Notes under the pieces: generated by a model
The model's input: only the letters and a program-made list of their open reading frames with translations
Told to the model about the DNA's origin: nothing
Database searches by the model: none
Shown: positions 1-7,772 of the stretch, in pieces
Numbering within the stretch: position 1 is the first letter of the stretch
Layout of the letters: each line of letters starts with the position of its first letter
Translations under genes and position numbers: made by a program
DNA from: Botryococcus braunii
Taxonomy: Eukaryota > Chlorophyta > Trebouxiophyceae
DNA: 10,000 bases
NCBI GenBank assembly: GCA_002005505.1
Contig: KV908512.1
Span: 50,787-60,786 of the forward strand
Direction of reading: 5' to 3'

Positions 1-463
<463 letters not shown>

Positions 464-703
464 CTCCCCCCCCCCTTCTCCCCCCCCTCTCTCCCCGCCC
501 TCCTCGCAATCCATCCATTCCTCCATCTTAGTTACCCGCCGGAGGCTGACAATTTCTGAGTTCCCCGCCTCCGCATCCAAGTCGGCATCTGATACAGTTT
601 GTGGAGGCCGGGACAAGCAGGGGCAGCCGCACTTGGCACCAGGATGGAGGTCTGTTGTGGCTGATGACTCATCGGGAGGGCCGCCCAAGCGCCCTGGGCT
701 GAA

Positions 704-715
704 CCCCCCCCCCCC
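704..715. repeat. Poly-C run
   Basis: Twelve consecutive C just upstream of the presumed start codon at 756. It is a likely length-variable site and a place where sequencing errors could shift the upstream open frame. Confidence 0.9.
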
Positions 716-755
716 GAGACGAGAGCCCAACTGGGCCCTAGGCAGCCTCTTGCAG

Positions 756-1100
756 ATGGCTGCAGCTGTGGTTGCCCCCCCGGTGGCGAATGCAATAGGG
801 GCAGGGGTGACAAGCTTTTCGGGGGCATTTGACAAAGTAAGGGCAGGCATTAATGGCATACGCAAAGCCCGCTGGCAGCAGAGGCGCCTTGCAGAGGAGC
901 TGTGCAAAATCCAGGATATTATCACTGTGGTTAAGGCAGAGTACCTTACTTCCGATACTCCGCCCCGGAGAAAAGGCAGCCCCGTCTCCTCTGCTGGCAA
1001 AGAAGCCCTCAGGACATTGGAGCAGTGCTTCAGAAGTGTTGAAGATTTCATTTCTGAGCTCCAGACGGAAATCACAGGGCTGCGCGATGAGATGGAGAAT
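756..1100 (+). CDS. Exon 1: N-terminal alpha-helical (RPW8/MLKL-NTD/HeLo-like?) domain
   Basis: The ATG at 756 opens a helical region: a small hydrophobic start (MAAAVVAPPVANAIGAGV), a basic amphipathic stretch (RKARWQQRRLAEELCKIQD), then ALRTLEQCFRSVEDFISELQ and a charged end near DEMEN. The pattern of roughly four amphipathic helices with an LAEEL motif resembles the four-helix N-terminal domains of CC/RPW8 plant NLRs and of MLKL/HeLo proteins; this rests on pattern only. The frame is open upstream to 285, but that part contains Ser-Leu microsatellite, so the methionine at 756 is preferred. The base at -3 is C and at +4 is G, so initiation context is moderate. The 3' end is uncertain: GT at 1101 (phase 0, pairs with 2094) fits, and GT at 1141 (phase 1, pairs with 2074) is an alternative. 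Confidence 0.6.
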
Positions 1101-1186
1101 GTGGCAGTTGAGGGAAATGCCCCCTGCTGCTCCTTGCAATGTACCCGCCCACCTCAGTTGGTTTTCGTTCCTCTGTGCGGCCCTCG

Positions 1187-1275
<89 letters not shown>

Positions 1276-2508
1276 CATCTCTGTGGGGCCCGTTGCGTGT
1301 ATGTGCATGTGCCTATGTGTTTGCATTGCCAGGCTCCTTGTATAGGGTTCAATGTGTAGGGTTGCCAGGTTCCTTGTATAGGGTTCAATGTATAGAGTTG
1401 CCAGGTTCCTTGTATAGACGTTCGAGGTATAGGGTCGCCAGATTCCCCGTATAGGGTTCGAGCTATAGGGTTTCCAGATTCCTTGTATAGGGTTTCAAGT
1501 TATAGGGTTGCCAGATCCCTTGTATAGGGTTAGATGTATAGGGTTGCCAGATCCCTTGTACAGGGTTCAATGTATAGAATTGCCAGGTGCCTTGTATAGG
1601 GTTAGATGTATAGGGTTGCCAAATTCTTTGCATAGGGTTCCATGTATAGGGTTGCTAGGTTCCTTGTATACAGCTGCCACTTTCCTTGTATACAGCTGCA
1701 GTTTTCCTTGTATGCGGCTTTCATTTTCCTTGTATAGGGTTGCCAGATTCGTTGTATAGGGTTGCCGGGTTCCTTACGTAGGGTTCCCCAGGCTCAATGC
1801 ATAGGGTTCCTTAGGCTCCTTGTATAGTGCAAGATGATGTAGGTTCAAGAAATGCTCCAACGCCAATGGTTCAACAAGGCTGTGACACCGGCCTGCTCGC
1901 CCGCAGTGGCACTCCCGACAATCATTCCAGCAAAGCCCCTCTACTTCTGCCACATCTCCACTTGTGTGCCCTTGAGGGTCTCTGTAGGGGAACCTTCAGG
2001 GATCGCCGCAGGGCAAAGTTTACTCACATAGAGTTCTATAGGGCATGAGAAGGCGGCTGGGGGCCCTGCGCAGGCTGCTGCAGCTGGCTGAAGGCATGCT
2101 GGAACGCGCTCTGGCCCCCCGAGTGGGTCGAACGCATCCCAGCCGTTTCGAAGTACTTGAAGGAAGTGGTTGACGAGGCGAGGAAAAGAAATGCATTCGT
2201 TTTTGGAACCGGCTTCTGTGGCAGTGTCCCCAAATTGTACATCAGGCCGCAGGGCTTGTATAAGCAAGTGGTGGAACACCTCAAGAAAGCTGAGGGCCGC
2301 GGCGGAGCTCCACCTGCGGCAGAAAACCCCGGAGAGGCCCCAGGAAGGGGTGGCGGAGCTCGAGGCGTCCACATCTGGGGCGGCAAGGGGACGGGCAAGT
2401 CCAGCCTCGCCCGGGATGTAGCCCATGCCTTTGCTTTTGATGCAGGTATAACAGCTCGTGAGCCTCTGGTGATTATTTGCCTGTTGCGCGCGCGCGCGTG
2501 TGTGTGTG

Positions 2509-2562
<54 letters not shown>

Positions 2563-2573
2563 TGTCTGTGTGT

Positions 2574-2606
<33 letters not shown>

Positions 2607-2609
2607 GAC

Positions 2610-2650
<41 letters not shown>

Positions 2651-5600
2651 CACCTCTGCGTGTATGGATGAATGTGAGTGTTTATGTGCGTGTGTGTGAG
2701 TGTGTGCGTATGTCATGTGTGTGTGGGGGGGGGGGGGAGGGGTTTGGGTGTGAATGCTGTGCATGAGAGCGGGAGGGCGTCACACGGGAGGCAGGGGCGT
2801 CTGCCTGAGCGCGCTTGCACCACTGCCGGGGCCTGAGAGCCCCCTCCCCATGTATGTCTTGCTCTGCAGCCTTCAATCCACGACCCAGGTTTCAGTAAGA
2901 TGAGCTCACAGCTTCAGCTCGATGGTGGCGCCCTGTTGTGTAGAGGCAGCCTATCTGCCTGTGCGGGCCTTTCCCTGCTTCATTTGGAGGTGGATGGGTT
3001 TGTTGTTCAGTCTTCACCTTGCATTTCTTTGACTGTTCTTAGAGCATGGCTGCTTGAATAGCTCTGAGCTTTGTGAGTGGGTTGGGCGCAGCCCTCTCCG
3101 ATTGCTACCCGGATGGCGTCTTCGACCTGACCTGCGCGAAAGATGACAGTGTGGAGGACCTGCACCGCCGCCTGCTGCTCAAACTGCAGGGCACAGACAA
3201 AGCCCCGGAGATCATGGAAATAACCAGCCAGGTGCAGAGCCATCTGCAGGGGAAGCGCTGCCTGATCTGGCTGGACAATGTGCAAGACCCCAAGGTTGTG
3301 AACGGCTGCTGCCCGAAGGGGTTTCTCGGAGCGCTGCTGATCACTGCCAACTCACCTCATGCCAAAGGCGGGCTGCTTGCCGAGCCGGATTGTCTCTCGG
3401 TCCCCATATCCTCCAGCTTGTTTTGGAAAGCGGATAAAGACAGTGGAGACCGGATTGCAGCCAAGGTCTTGGCATCAAGGGCGGCAGACAACAGGGAGAC
3501 GCAGACCTTTCCTCATGGCTGTGAGGTGGGGTTCAGCGTGTCAGACCATTCCTCTCATGCCCCTCTTCTCCCGGGGGGAGAGAACAATGCCTGGAAGGAT
3601 CAGGGCGGAAGGTGGCAGATCGTTTGATAGGAAGGGTGGGTGCAATTCGTAGAGGGAGCAAGGGGAATGGAGGGGGAGCACTTGCGGGGCGCTTCAGTGG
3701 AGCCCCATCACCATAGCATGCATGAATGTACCTAAGCATGCAAGCTCGTGCGAGCGCGCGCGCGCACGCGCGCGCGCACGCACACACACACATTTCAGAC
3801 CTTCATGTATGTGTTCAGAAAGAAGGGATAAGGAGGTGGGTGGACTTAAATGGAGGGGGGCAGCGTGTGGGGCGCAGGCGGCTGCGGAAGCGCTGCTTGA
3901 TCTGTGTGAAGGGTCGGTGCTGGCGCTCGCTGTCATCGGAAACCATCTGCGGGGCAAAACGTCCCGTCAAGATTGGGAAGACGTCCAGCAAAGCTTGACC
4001 AGGAGGCTCCAAGACCATGATCAGCTCCCGGATGACTATCCACTGACTGTGTTCGGGGCCCTGGATCTGGTGCTGGCCAGTCTGCCCGAGAATGAAAAGA
4101 ATGTGGTAATGGCGCTCTGGCGGTTCCGCCCCGGGGCTGTCCTGCCTTTCCCTCTGGTGAAGCTCGCAATGGAGGTGGAGACCCGGCGGGGGTGGACCCC
4201 TGCCTCCTTGGCGTTCTCTCTGGAGAAGATCGTGAGGGCCAACCTCCTGGAACTTTATGATGAAGCCGCCTTTGTAGCTGCAGCGGGTGGCAAGAAGGGG
4301 TACGAGCTGTTGGACCTGGTGGCCATGTGGCTGACGGAGAAGAACAAGGACAGGATCCAGCAGCCGCTCTTCCAGGAGCCCCCTGACGGGGCGGGGCCAT
4401 CGGGCTCACAAGATCAATTTATGACAGGGCTTGCAGCCTTCCTGGGCAGAAGGAAGGTCCCCAGCGCGGCAGAAGAGCGTCGGCAGAAGCAGTGCAGTCT
4501 GCTTGCAGCCTTCCTCGGCACCTATGGGAAAGTGGAAGGCTCCCTGAATGTGCCGCAGCAGGCCGAGCACTTCCTGGATGCGGCCCTGGGCTTGGCATTC
4601 CGGGGCTGGGCAGACCCGTCTCTGAGCTCATACTTACAGGCTGCAAGACTGGCATGCAAGATCCAGGAAGGCCTGAGCGCAAGAGCGGTGATTGCTGCCA
4701 TCTTGGCATGGAGAGGGTTCCTGAAAGAGCCAACAGATGAGGCCCTGCAGGACCTGGACCAGGCGGACCGCCTGCAGCCCAACGATGCTTGGACTCTCGC
4801 ACACCGTGGGGCCACCAAGTTTGCCATGGGCAGGCACCAGGAGGCCCTGCAGGACCTGGACCTGGCGGACCGCCTGCAGCCCAACGACGCTTGGACTCTC
4901 AAATTCCGTGGGGCCACCAAGGGGGCCTTGGGCAGGCACCAGGAGGCCCTGCAGGACCTGGACGAGGCGGACCGCCTGGAGCCCAACGACGCTTTCACTC
5001 TCAAATTCCGTGGGGCCACCAAGTGGGCCTTGGCCAGGCACCAGGAGGCCCTGCAGGACCTGGACCAGGCGGACCGCCTGCAGCCCAACGACGCTTTCAC
5101 TCTCAAACTCCAGGAGGCCCTGCAGGACCTGGACCAGGCGGACCGCCTGGAGCCCAACGACGCTTTCACTCTCAAATTCCGTGGAGCCATCAAGTTGGAA
5201 ATGTGGAGGCACCAGGAGGCCCTGCAGGACCTGGACCAGGCGGACCGCCTGCAGCCCAATGACGCTTGGACTCTCAAACTCCGTGGGGCCACCAAGTGGG
5301 CCATGGGCAGGCACCAGGAGGCCCTGCAGGACCTGGACCAGGCGGACCGCCTGCAGCCCAACAACGCTTGGACTCTCAAACGCCGTGGGGCCACCAAGTG
5401 GGCCATGGGCAGGCACCAGGAGGCCCTGCAGGACCTGGACCAGGCGGACCGCCTGGAGCCCAACGACGCTTGGACTCTCGCATACCGTGGGGCCACCAAG
5501 TTGGCCATGGGCAGGCACCAGGAGGCCCTGCAGGACCTGGACCAGGCGGACCGCCTGGAGCCCAACGACGCTTGGACTCTCGCACGCCGTGGGGCCACCA

Positions 5601-6778
5601 AGTTGGCCATGGGCAGGCACCAGGAGGCCCTGCAGGACCTGGACCAGGCGGACCGCCTGGAGCCCAACGACGCTTGGACTCTCAAACGCCGTGGGGCCAC
5701 CAAGCTGGCCATGGACAGGCACCAGGAGGCCCTGCAGGACCTGGACCAGGCGGACCGCCTGGAGCCCAACGACGCTTGGACTCTCAAACACCGTGGGGCA
5801 GCCAAGTGGGCCATGGGCAGGCACCAGGAGGCCCTGCAGGACCTGGACCAGGCGGACCGCCTGGAGCCCAACGACGCTTGGACTCTCAAACACCGTGGGG
5901 CCACCAAGTTGGCCATGGACAGGCACCAGGAGGCCCTGCAGGACCTGGACCAGGCGGACCGCCTGGAGCCCAACGACGCTTGGACTCTCAAACACCGTGG
6001 GGCAGCCAAGTGGGCCATGGGCAGGCACCAGGAGGCCCTGCAGGACCTGGACCAGGCGGACCGCCTGCAGCCCAACAACGCCTGGACTCTCAAACGCCGT
6101 GGGGCAGCCAAGTTGGCCATGGGCAGGCACCAGGAGGCCCTGCAGGACCTGGACCAGGCGGACCGCCTGCAGCCCAACGACGCTTGGACTCTCAAACACC
6201 GTGGGGCCACCAAGTGGCTCATGGGCAGGCACCAGGAGGCCCTGCAGGACCTGGACCAGGCGGACCGCCTGCAGCCCAACGACGCTTGGACTCTCGCACA
6301 CCGTGGGGCCACCAAGAGGGACATGGGCAGGTACCAGGAGGCCCTGCAGGACCTGGACCAGGCGGACCACCTGGAGCCCAACGACGCTTGGACTCTCCAA
6401 CACCGTGGGGCCACCAAGATGCACATGGGCAGGCACCAGGAGGCCCTGCAGGACCTGGACGAGGCGGACCGCCTGCAGCCCAAGGATGCCTTCACGCTGC
6501 AGATGCGGGGAGCAGTGCAGTGGAAGCGGGGCCAGCTGCCTGCCGCGCTCCGAGACTTGGACGAGGCTTTGCGCCTGGGTGGAGAAGATGACGGGGACGT
6601 GCTGGCGCTCCGCGCAGCCGTGAAGCTGGAAGGGGGGGATCCGGAAGGGGCCCGCCAGGATGCGCTGAGGGCCCGGGAGGCTTTGTCGGGCCTGCCCCCG
6701 CACCTACACCTGCCAGGGAGCCCCGCCCTGTGCCAGGACGTGTTGCAGCGCTGTGGAGGTGAGGGGCGGCCCTGCTGA
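756..6778 (+). CDS. NLR-like intracellular receptor: helical domain, NB-ARC, TPR array (spliced gene, overall span)
   Basis: Four exons join into one protein of about 1340 residues: an N-terminal helical domain, an NB-ARC nucleotide-binding switch, then 18 homogeneous TPR units plus degenerate ones. NB-ARC proteins are STAND ATPases: ligand sensing by the repeat domain drives ADP/ATP exchange and oligomerisation, and the N-terminal domain signals. Sequence evidence: a P-loop GGKGTGKSS in exon 2, kinase-2 CLIWLDNVQD and the RNBS-B-like ALLITANS in exon 3, a GLPL-like GSVLALAVIG at the start of exon 4, and an MHD-like YELLDLV before the repeats. The exon 2/3 and 3/4 joins agree in phase; the exon 1/2 join is not settled. 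If the donor at 6759 is unused, the protein stops at 6776-6778; if used, it continues downstream, perhaps into the LRR segment at 8178-8563. No signal peptide or membrane segment is visible, so a cytoplasmic location is likely. Family assignment is firm; ligand and output are unknown. Confidence 0.8.
1191..1274. repeat. (GT)42 microsatellite
   Basis: An uninterrupted run of 84 bp of GT dinucleotides inside intron 1. Alternating purine-pyrimidine DNA of this kind can adopt left-handed Z-DNA, and perfect runs this long mutate quickly in length. It lies about 90 bp after the proposed donor. Confidence 0.98.
1328..1830. repeat. Minisatellite with unit switch from 36 bp to 22 bp
   Basis: Seventeen tandem units. 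The first nine (1328-1653) are 36-37 bp, each a 22-bp part of the type GCCAGGTTCCTTGTATAGGG plus TT, followed by a 14-bp part of the type CAATGTATAGGGTT. From 1654 to 1830 eight units contain only the 22-23 bp part, so the 14-bp part has been lost or had not yet been added. Both parts end in TATAGGGTT, which suggests the 14-bp part is itself a shortened copy of the end of the 22-bp part. The array lies in intron 1. Confidence 0.9.
2094..2445 (+). CDS. Exon 2: NB-ARC start with P-loop (Walker A)
   Basis: The frame reads LWPPEWVERIPAVSKYLKEV and continues through a linker typical of the region just before an NB-ARC domain, then a Gly/Pro/Ala-rich segment, then VHIWGGKGTGKSSLARDVAH. GGKGTGKSS fits the P-loop consensus GxxxxGK[ST], which binds nucleotide phosphates. 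The 3' donor is strong, CAG|GTATAA at 2445/2446, and leaves phase 1. A TGA at 2046-2048 in the same frame sets the upstream limit, so the acceptor must lie between 2049 and about 2100. AAG ending at 2093 is chosen because it is in phase with a donor at 1101; CAG ending at 2083 or 2073 would serve other phases. The exon is followed by a GC/GT-repeat intron. Confidence 0.75.
2486..2650. repeat. Imperfect (GC)n(GT)n tract
   Basis: Six GC dinucleotides at 2486-2497 lead into about 150 bp of GT repeats with scattered TATG, TCTG and GGACGG interruptions. It is almost wholly alternating purine-pyrimidine and so a Z-DNA candidate. GT-rich sequence continues weakly to about 2724, followed by a run of G. 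Confidence 0.95.
2725..2737. repeat. Poly-G run
   Basis: About 13 consecutive G directly after the degenerate GT sequence in intron 2, followed by AGGGG. It is likely to vary in length. Confidence 0.85.
3092..3525 (+). CDS. Exon 3: NB-ARC kinase-2/Walker B and RNBS-B region
   Basis: The frame reads SDCYPDGVFDLTCAKDD, the usual strand after the P-loop helix in NB-ARC proteins, then a helix (SVEDLHRRLLLKLQG) and kinase-2 CLIWLDNVQD. Next comes ALLITANSPH at the RNBS-B place, then the ARC1 helices (AAKVLASRAADN, TFPHGCE). Kinase-2 has DN where most plant NLRs have DD. At RNBS-B, ITAN replaces the usual TTR, so the arginine that senses nucleotide state is absent. The phase-1 start matches exon 2 (a start at 3062 also fits and adds ten residues). 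The donor GAG|GTGGGG at 3525/3526 leaves phase 0. The open frame continues to 3627, but its residues after the donor no longer fit the family. Confidence 0.8.
3526..3877 (+). other. Intron 3
   Basis: The sequence between donor GAG|GTGGGG and acceptor GGCGCAG ending at 3877 is bypassed because joining 3525 to 3878 rebuilds the expected ARC1 sequence FPHGCE-AAAEALLDLCEGSVLAL in phase 0. The intron contains a G/A-rich stretch near 3640-3690 and a GC/CA alternating tract. The exon 4 frame is open back to 3722, but this upstream part reads as repeat-derived Arg-Ala and Thr-His runs. Confidence 0.75.
3754..3792. repeat. (GC)n(CA)n alternating tract
   Basis: About 39 bp of alternating purine-pyrimidine: GC repeats with two AC insertions, then CA repeats, then ATTTCAG. 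CA is the opposite orientation to the GT tracts of the neighbouring introns. GC-rich alternating DNA is the strongest class of Z-DNA former. Confidence 0.95.
3878..6758 (+). CDS. Exon 4: NB-ARC ARC1/ARC2 plus TPR array
   Basis: This is the longest exon, about 960 residues. It begins AAAEALLDLCEGSVLALAVI, where GSVLALA stands at the GLPLALA site. An ARC2 winged-helix-like region follows (PDDYPLTVFGALDLVLASL, then ALWRFRPGAVLPFPLVKLA) and YELLDLVAMWLTEK at the place of the MHD motif, where only the D is kept. A linker with helical pairs runs to about 4741, then the TPR array to 6544, one or two degenerate repeats and a Pro-rich end (LSGLPPHLHLPGSPAL). The donor GGAG|GTGAGG at 6758/6759 is good and leaves phase 1; read through, the frame stops at 6776-6778. 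Codon use in the array is strongly biased to G/C third positions. Confidence 0.85.
4742..6544 (+). repeat. TPR-coding tandem array, 18 units of 102 bp
   Basis: Eighteen units begin ALQDLD and, save one, are 34 residues long; the fourth (5048-5116) is 23 residues, lacking 33 bp between TLK and LQE. In canonical TPR numbering (from AWTL), units have G8, A20, L24, A27 and P32, matching the tetratricopeptide consensus. Neighbouring units differ by only a few bases, which points to recent expansion and gene conversion. The 102-bp period is divisible by three, so other frames and the reverse strand also stay open; those are shadows. Units at 5627-5830 and 5831-6034 repeat as a 204-bp pair. Unit 18 is diverged, and a 19th degenerate copy (ALRDLDEALRLGG) follows at 6545. 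Confidence 0.97.
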
Positions 6779-6930
6779 TTGGGAGGGGCCCTGCCTCCCT
6801 GCAGGCCCACCATGCAACCTGACTCGTCTGAGGGGAAGAGCGGCTGGAAGTGGGCTGGTGCAAAGAGGCAGCCAAGCTGGCCTGGGCCTCTCCCTGAGCC
6901 TTTGATCCATTTTTAAAGACCTGCATCCTA
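6779..6930. other. Spacer after exon 4, nothing recognised
   Basis: Unique sequence between the end of the long exon and the telobox minisatellite. It is either 3' untranslated sequence or intron, depending on whether the donor at 6759 is used. I see no AATAAA-type poly(A) signal in it, which mildly favours its being intronic. Confidence 0.4.
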
Positions 6931-7211
6931 CTGCTTTCACCCACCAGAAACCCTAATTCGTTCAACTGCTTTCACCCACCAGAAACCCTAATTCGTTCAA
7001 CTGCTTCCACCCACCAGAAACCCTCATTCGGCAATTGCGTTCATAAACCAGAAACTCAAATTCGTTCGTTCAACTGCTTCCATCCACCAGAAACCCTAAT
7101 TCGTTCAATTGCGTTCATGAACCTGACACCCTAATTCGCTCGTTCACCTGCTTCCATCCACCAGCAACCCTAATTTGTTCAAATGCTTTCACCCACCAGA
7201 AACCCAGCTTC
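6931..7211. repeat. Telobox-bearing minisatellite, 35/39-bp units
   Basis: Eight tandem units, the first two identical 35-mers (6931-6965 and 6966-7000). They are built on CTGCTTTCACCCACCAGAAA then CCCTAATTCGTTCAA. Units 3-4 and 5-6 form a pair of a roughly 35-bp and a 39-bp unit, where the 39-bp type starts TTGCGTTCAT and has an extra TTCG/CTCG. Units 1, 2 and 5 contain exactly AAACCCTAA, the plant telobox word (one telomere repeat plus two bases). The last unit is partial. Confidence 0.92.
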
Positions 7212-7559
7212 TTGTACAGAGCCCTGGAGGCCTGGGCTTGCCGTCCACCAAATTCCTGTTTCTTGTTTCTTTGATTGTCTTTGTTTCGGTTCAAACCTCG
7301 TCCTTGTTCCTTTTTACCCCAAACCCCAAAGTTTATGGAGACAAGCCCTCACAACCTAATTGGACCGGTACCTGTAGTGGCAGGTACAGATGGGTAGAGA
7401 TCATTACCCAGACCGGCTCGTAAGCGCCAGTCTGTTCTCCAAAGATGTCAGAGGGCCTGTCCACCAGAATGCCACGAGAGATATGTCCACTTTGATATTT
7501 GCAACATGGGAGCTGGCCGCACCTTAAGAGTTTGGGGGCCATTGGGGGTGTTGTTCCAG
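7212..7559. other. Unassigned stretch, possible intron
   Basis: Mostly unique, T-rich from 7250 to 7320. It contains a short perfect inverted repeat, GTACCTG at 7368-7374 and CAGGTAC at 7381-7387 with a 6-base loop. The end (TGTTGTTCCAG at 7549-7559) is a reasonable splice acceptor. No coding signal is recognised. Confidence 0.35.
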
Positions 7560-7688
7560 GTGGCGGAGAGTCTTCCCCTCAGCAGACTGCGGCAGCTGGT
7601 GGATAGGCTTCCCCTCAGGGAATTTGCAAGTCGAGACAGGAGACGTCTGGAGCGCCACACGTTTGTTGAAGACTTCCTGCGAATGTTT
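7560..7688 (+). CDS. Possible small exon, unrecognised
   Basis: Between acceptor TTGTTCCAG ending at 7559 and donor TTT|GTATGT at 7689 lies a 129-bp stretch, exactly 43 codons, reading [20 protein letters not shown] and then a basic Arg-rich helix ending VEDFLRMF. The charged amphipathic composition is more protein-like than its surroundings, and both splice sites are plausible. However, it needs phase 0, whereas exon 4 ends in phase 1 at 6758, so it cannot follow directly from that donor. It could belong to another isoform or to a lost arrangement, or be chance. I do not recognise a domain. Confidence 0.25.
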
Positions 7689-7701
7689 GTATGTGCGGGA
7701 C

Positions 7702-7731
7702 TGTGTTTGTGTATGTGTGTGTGTTTGTGTA

Positions 7732-7772
<41 letters not shown>
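7702..7772. repeat. Imperfect (GT)n tract
   Basis: About 70 bp of GT repeats with TTTG and TATG interruptions, followed by GGAGGGGGGG. It begins just after the possible donor at 7689, the same placement as the GT tracts of introns 1 and 2. Confidence 0.93.

Larger units (their letters stand above)
1101..2093 (+). other. Intron 1 (boundaries approximate)
   Basis: This stretch separates the helical N-terminal exon from the P-loop exon. It contains a perfect (GT)42 tract at 1191-1274, a minisatellite at 1328-1830, and about 260 bp of unique sequence. All continuous reading through it is repeat-derived (Cys-Val runs and Tyr-Arg-Val minisatellite translation). Candidate acceptors are CAG ending at 2073, CAG ending at 2083 and AAG ending at 2093; phase decides which goes with which donor. 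Confidence 0.55.
2446..3091 (+). other. Intron 2
   Basis: It begins with a good donor (GTATAA) and carries a GC-then-GT repeat tract and a poly-G run. Two acceptors give the correct phase: GAATAG ending at 3061 and GCGCAG ending at 3091. The second gives the more usual spacing between the P-loop helix and the YPDGVFDLTC strand. The best-looking acceptor by pyrimidine content, TTGACTGTTCTTAG ending at 3042, is out of frame and could only serve a non-coding isoform. Confidence 0.65.

Noticed and set aside
1328..1830. CRISPR array, suggested by 36-bp periodicity
   Set aside because: The units are contiguous and diverged, with no unique spacers between conserved repeats, and the setting is a eukaryotic intron.
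3043..3091. Acceptor TTGACTGTTCTTAG at 3042 as the start of exon 3
   Set aside because: It has the best pyrimidine tract, but joining it to the phase-1 donor at 2445 puts the exon in the wrong frame, and the correct frame has a TGA at 3055-3057. Acceptors ending at 3061 or 3091 keep the frame.
3722..3877. Start of the long TPR-containing frame at 3722 as an independent start codon
   Set aside because: The first 50 codons are repeat-derived Arg-Ala and Thr-His sequence, and splicing 3525 to 3878 restores a continuous NB-ARC domain.
4522..6813. Very long reverse-strand open frames (763 and 689 codons) and a long second forward frame over the TPR array
   Set aside because: The 102-bp repeat is a multiple of three and GC-rich, so a frame open in one unit is open in all. 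Their translations are low-complexity and fit no family, while the forward frame matches the TPR consensus position by position.
6931..7211. Interstitial telomere tract
   Set aside because: AAACCCTAA occurs only once per unit and never in tandem, so this is a minisatellite with telobox words and not telomere repeat.
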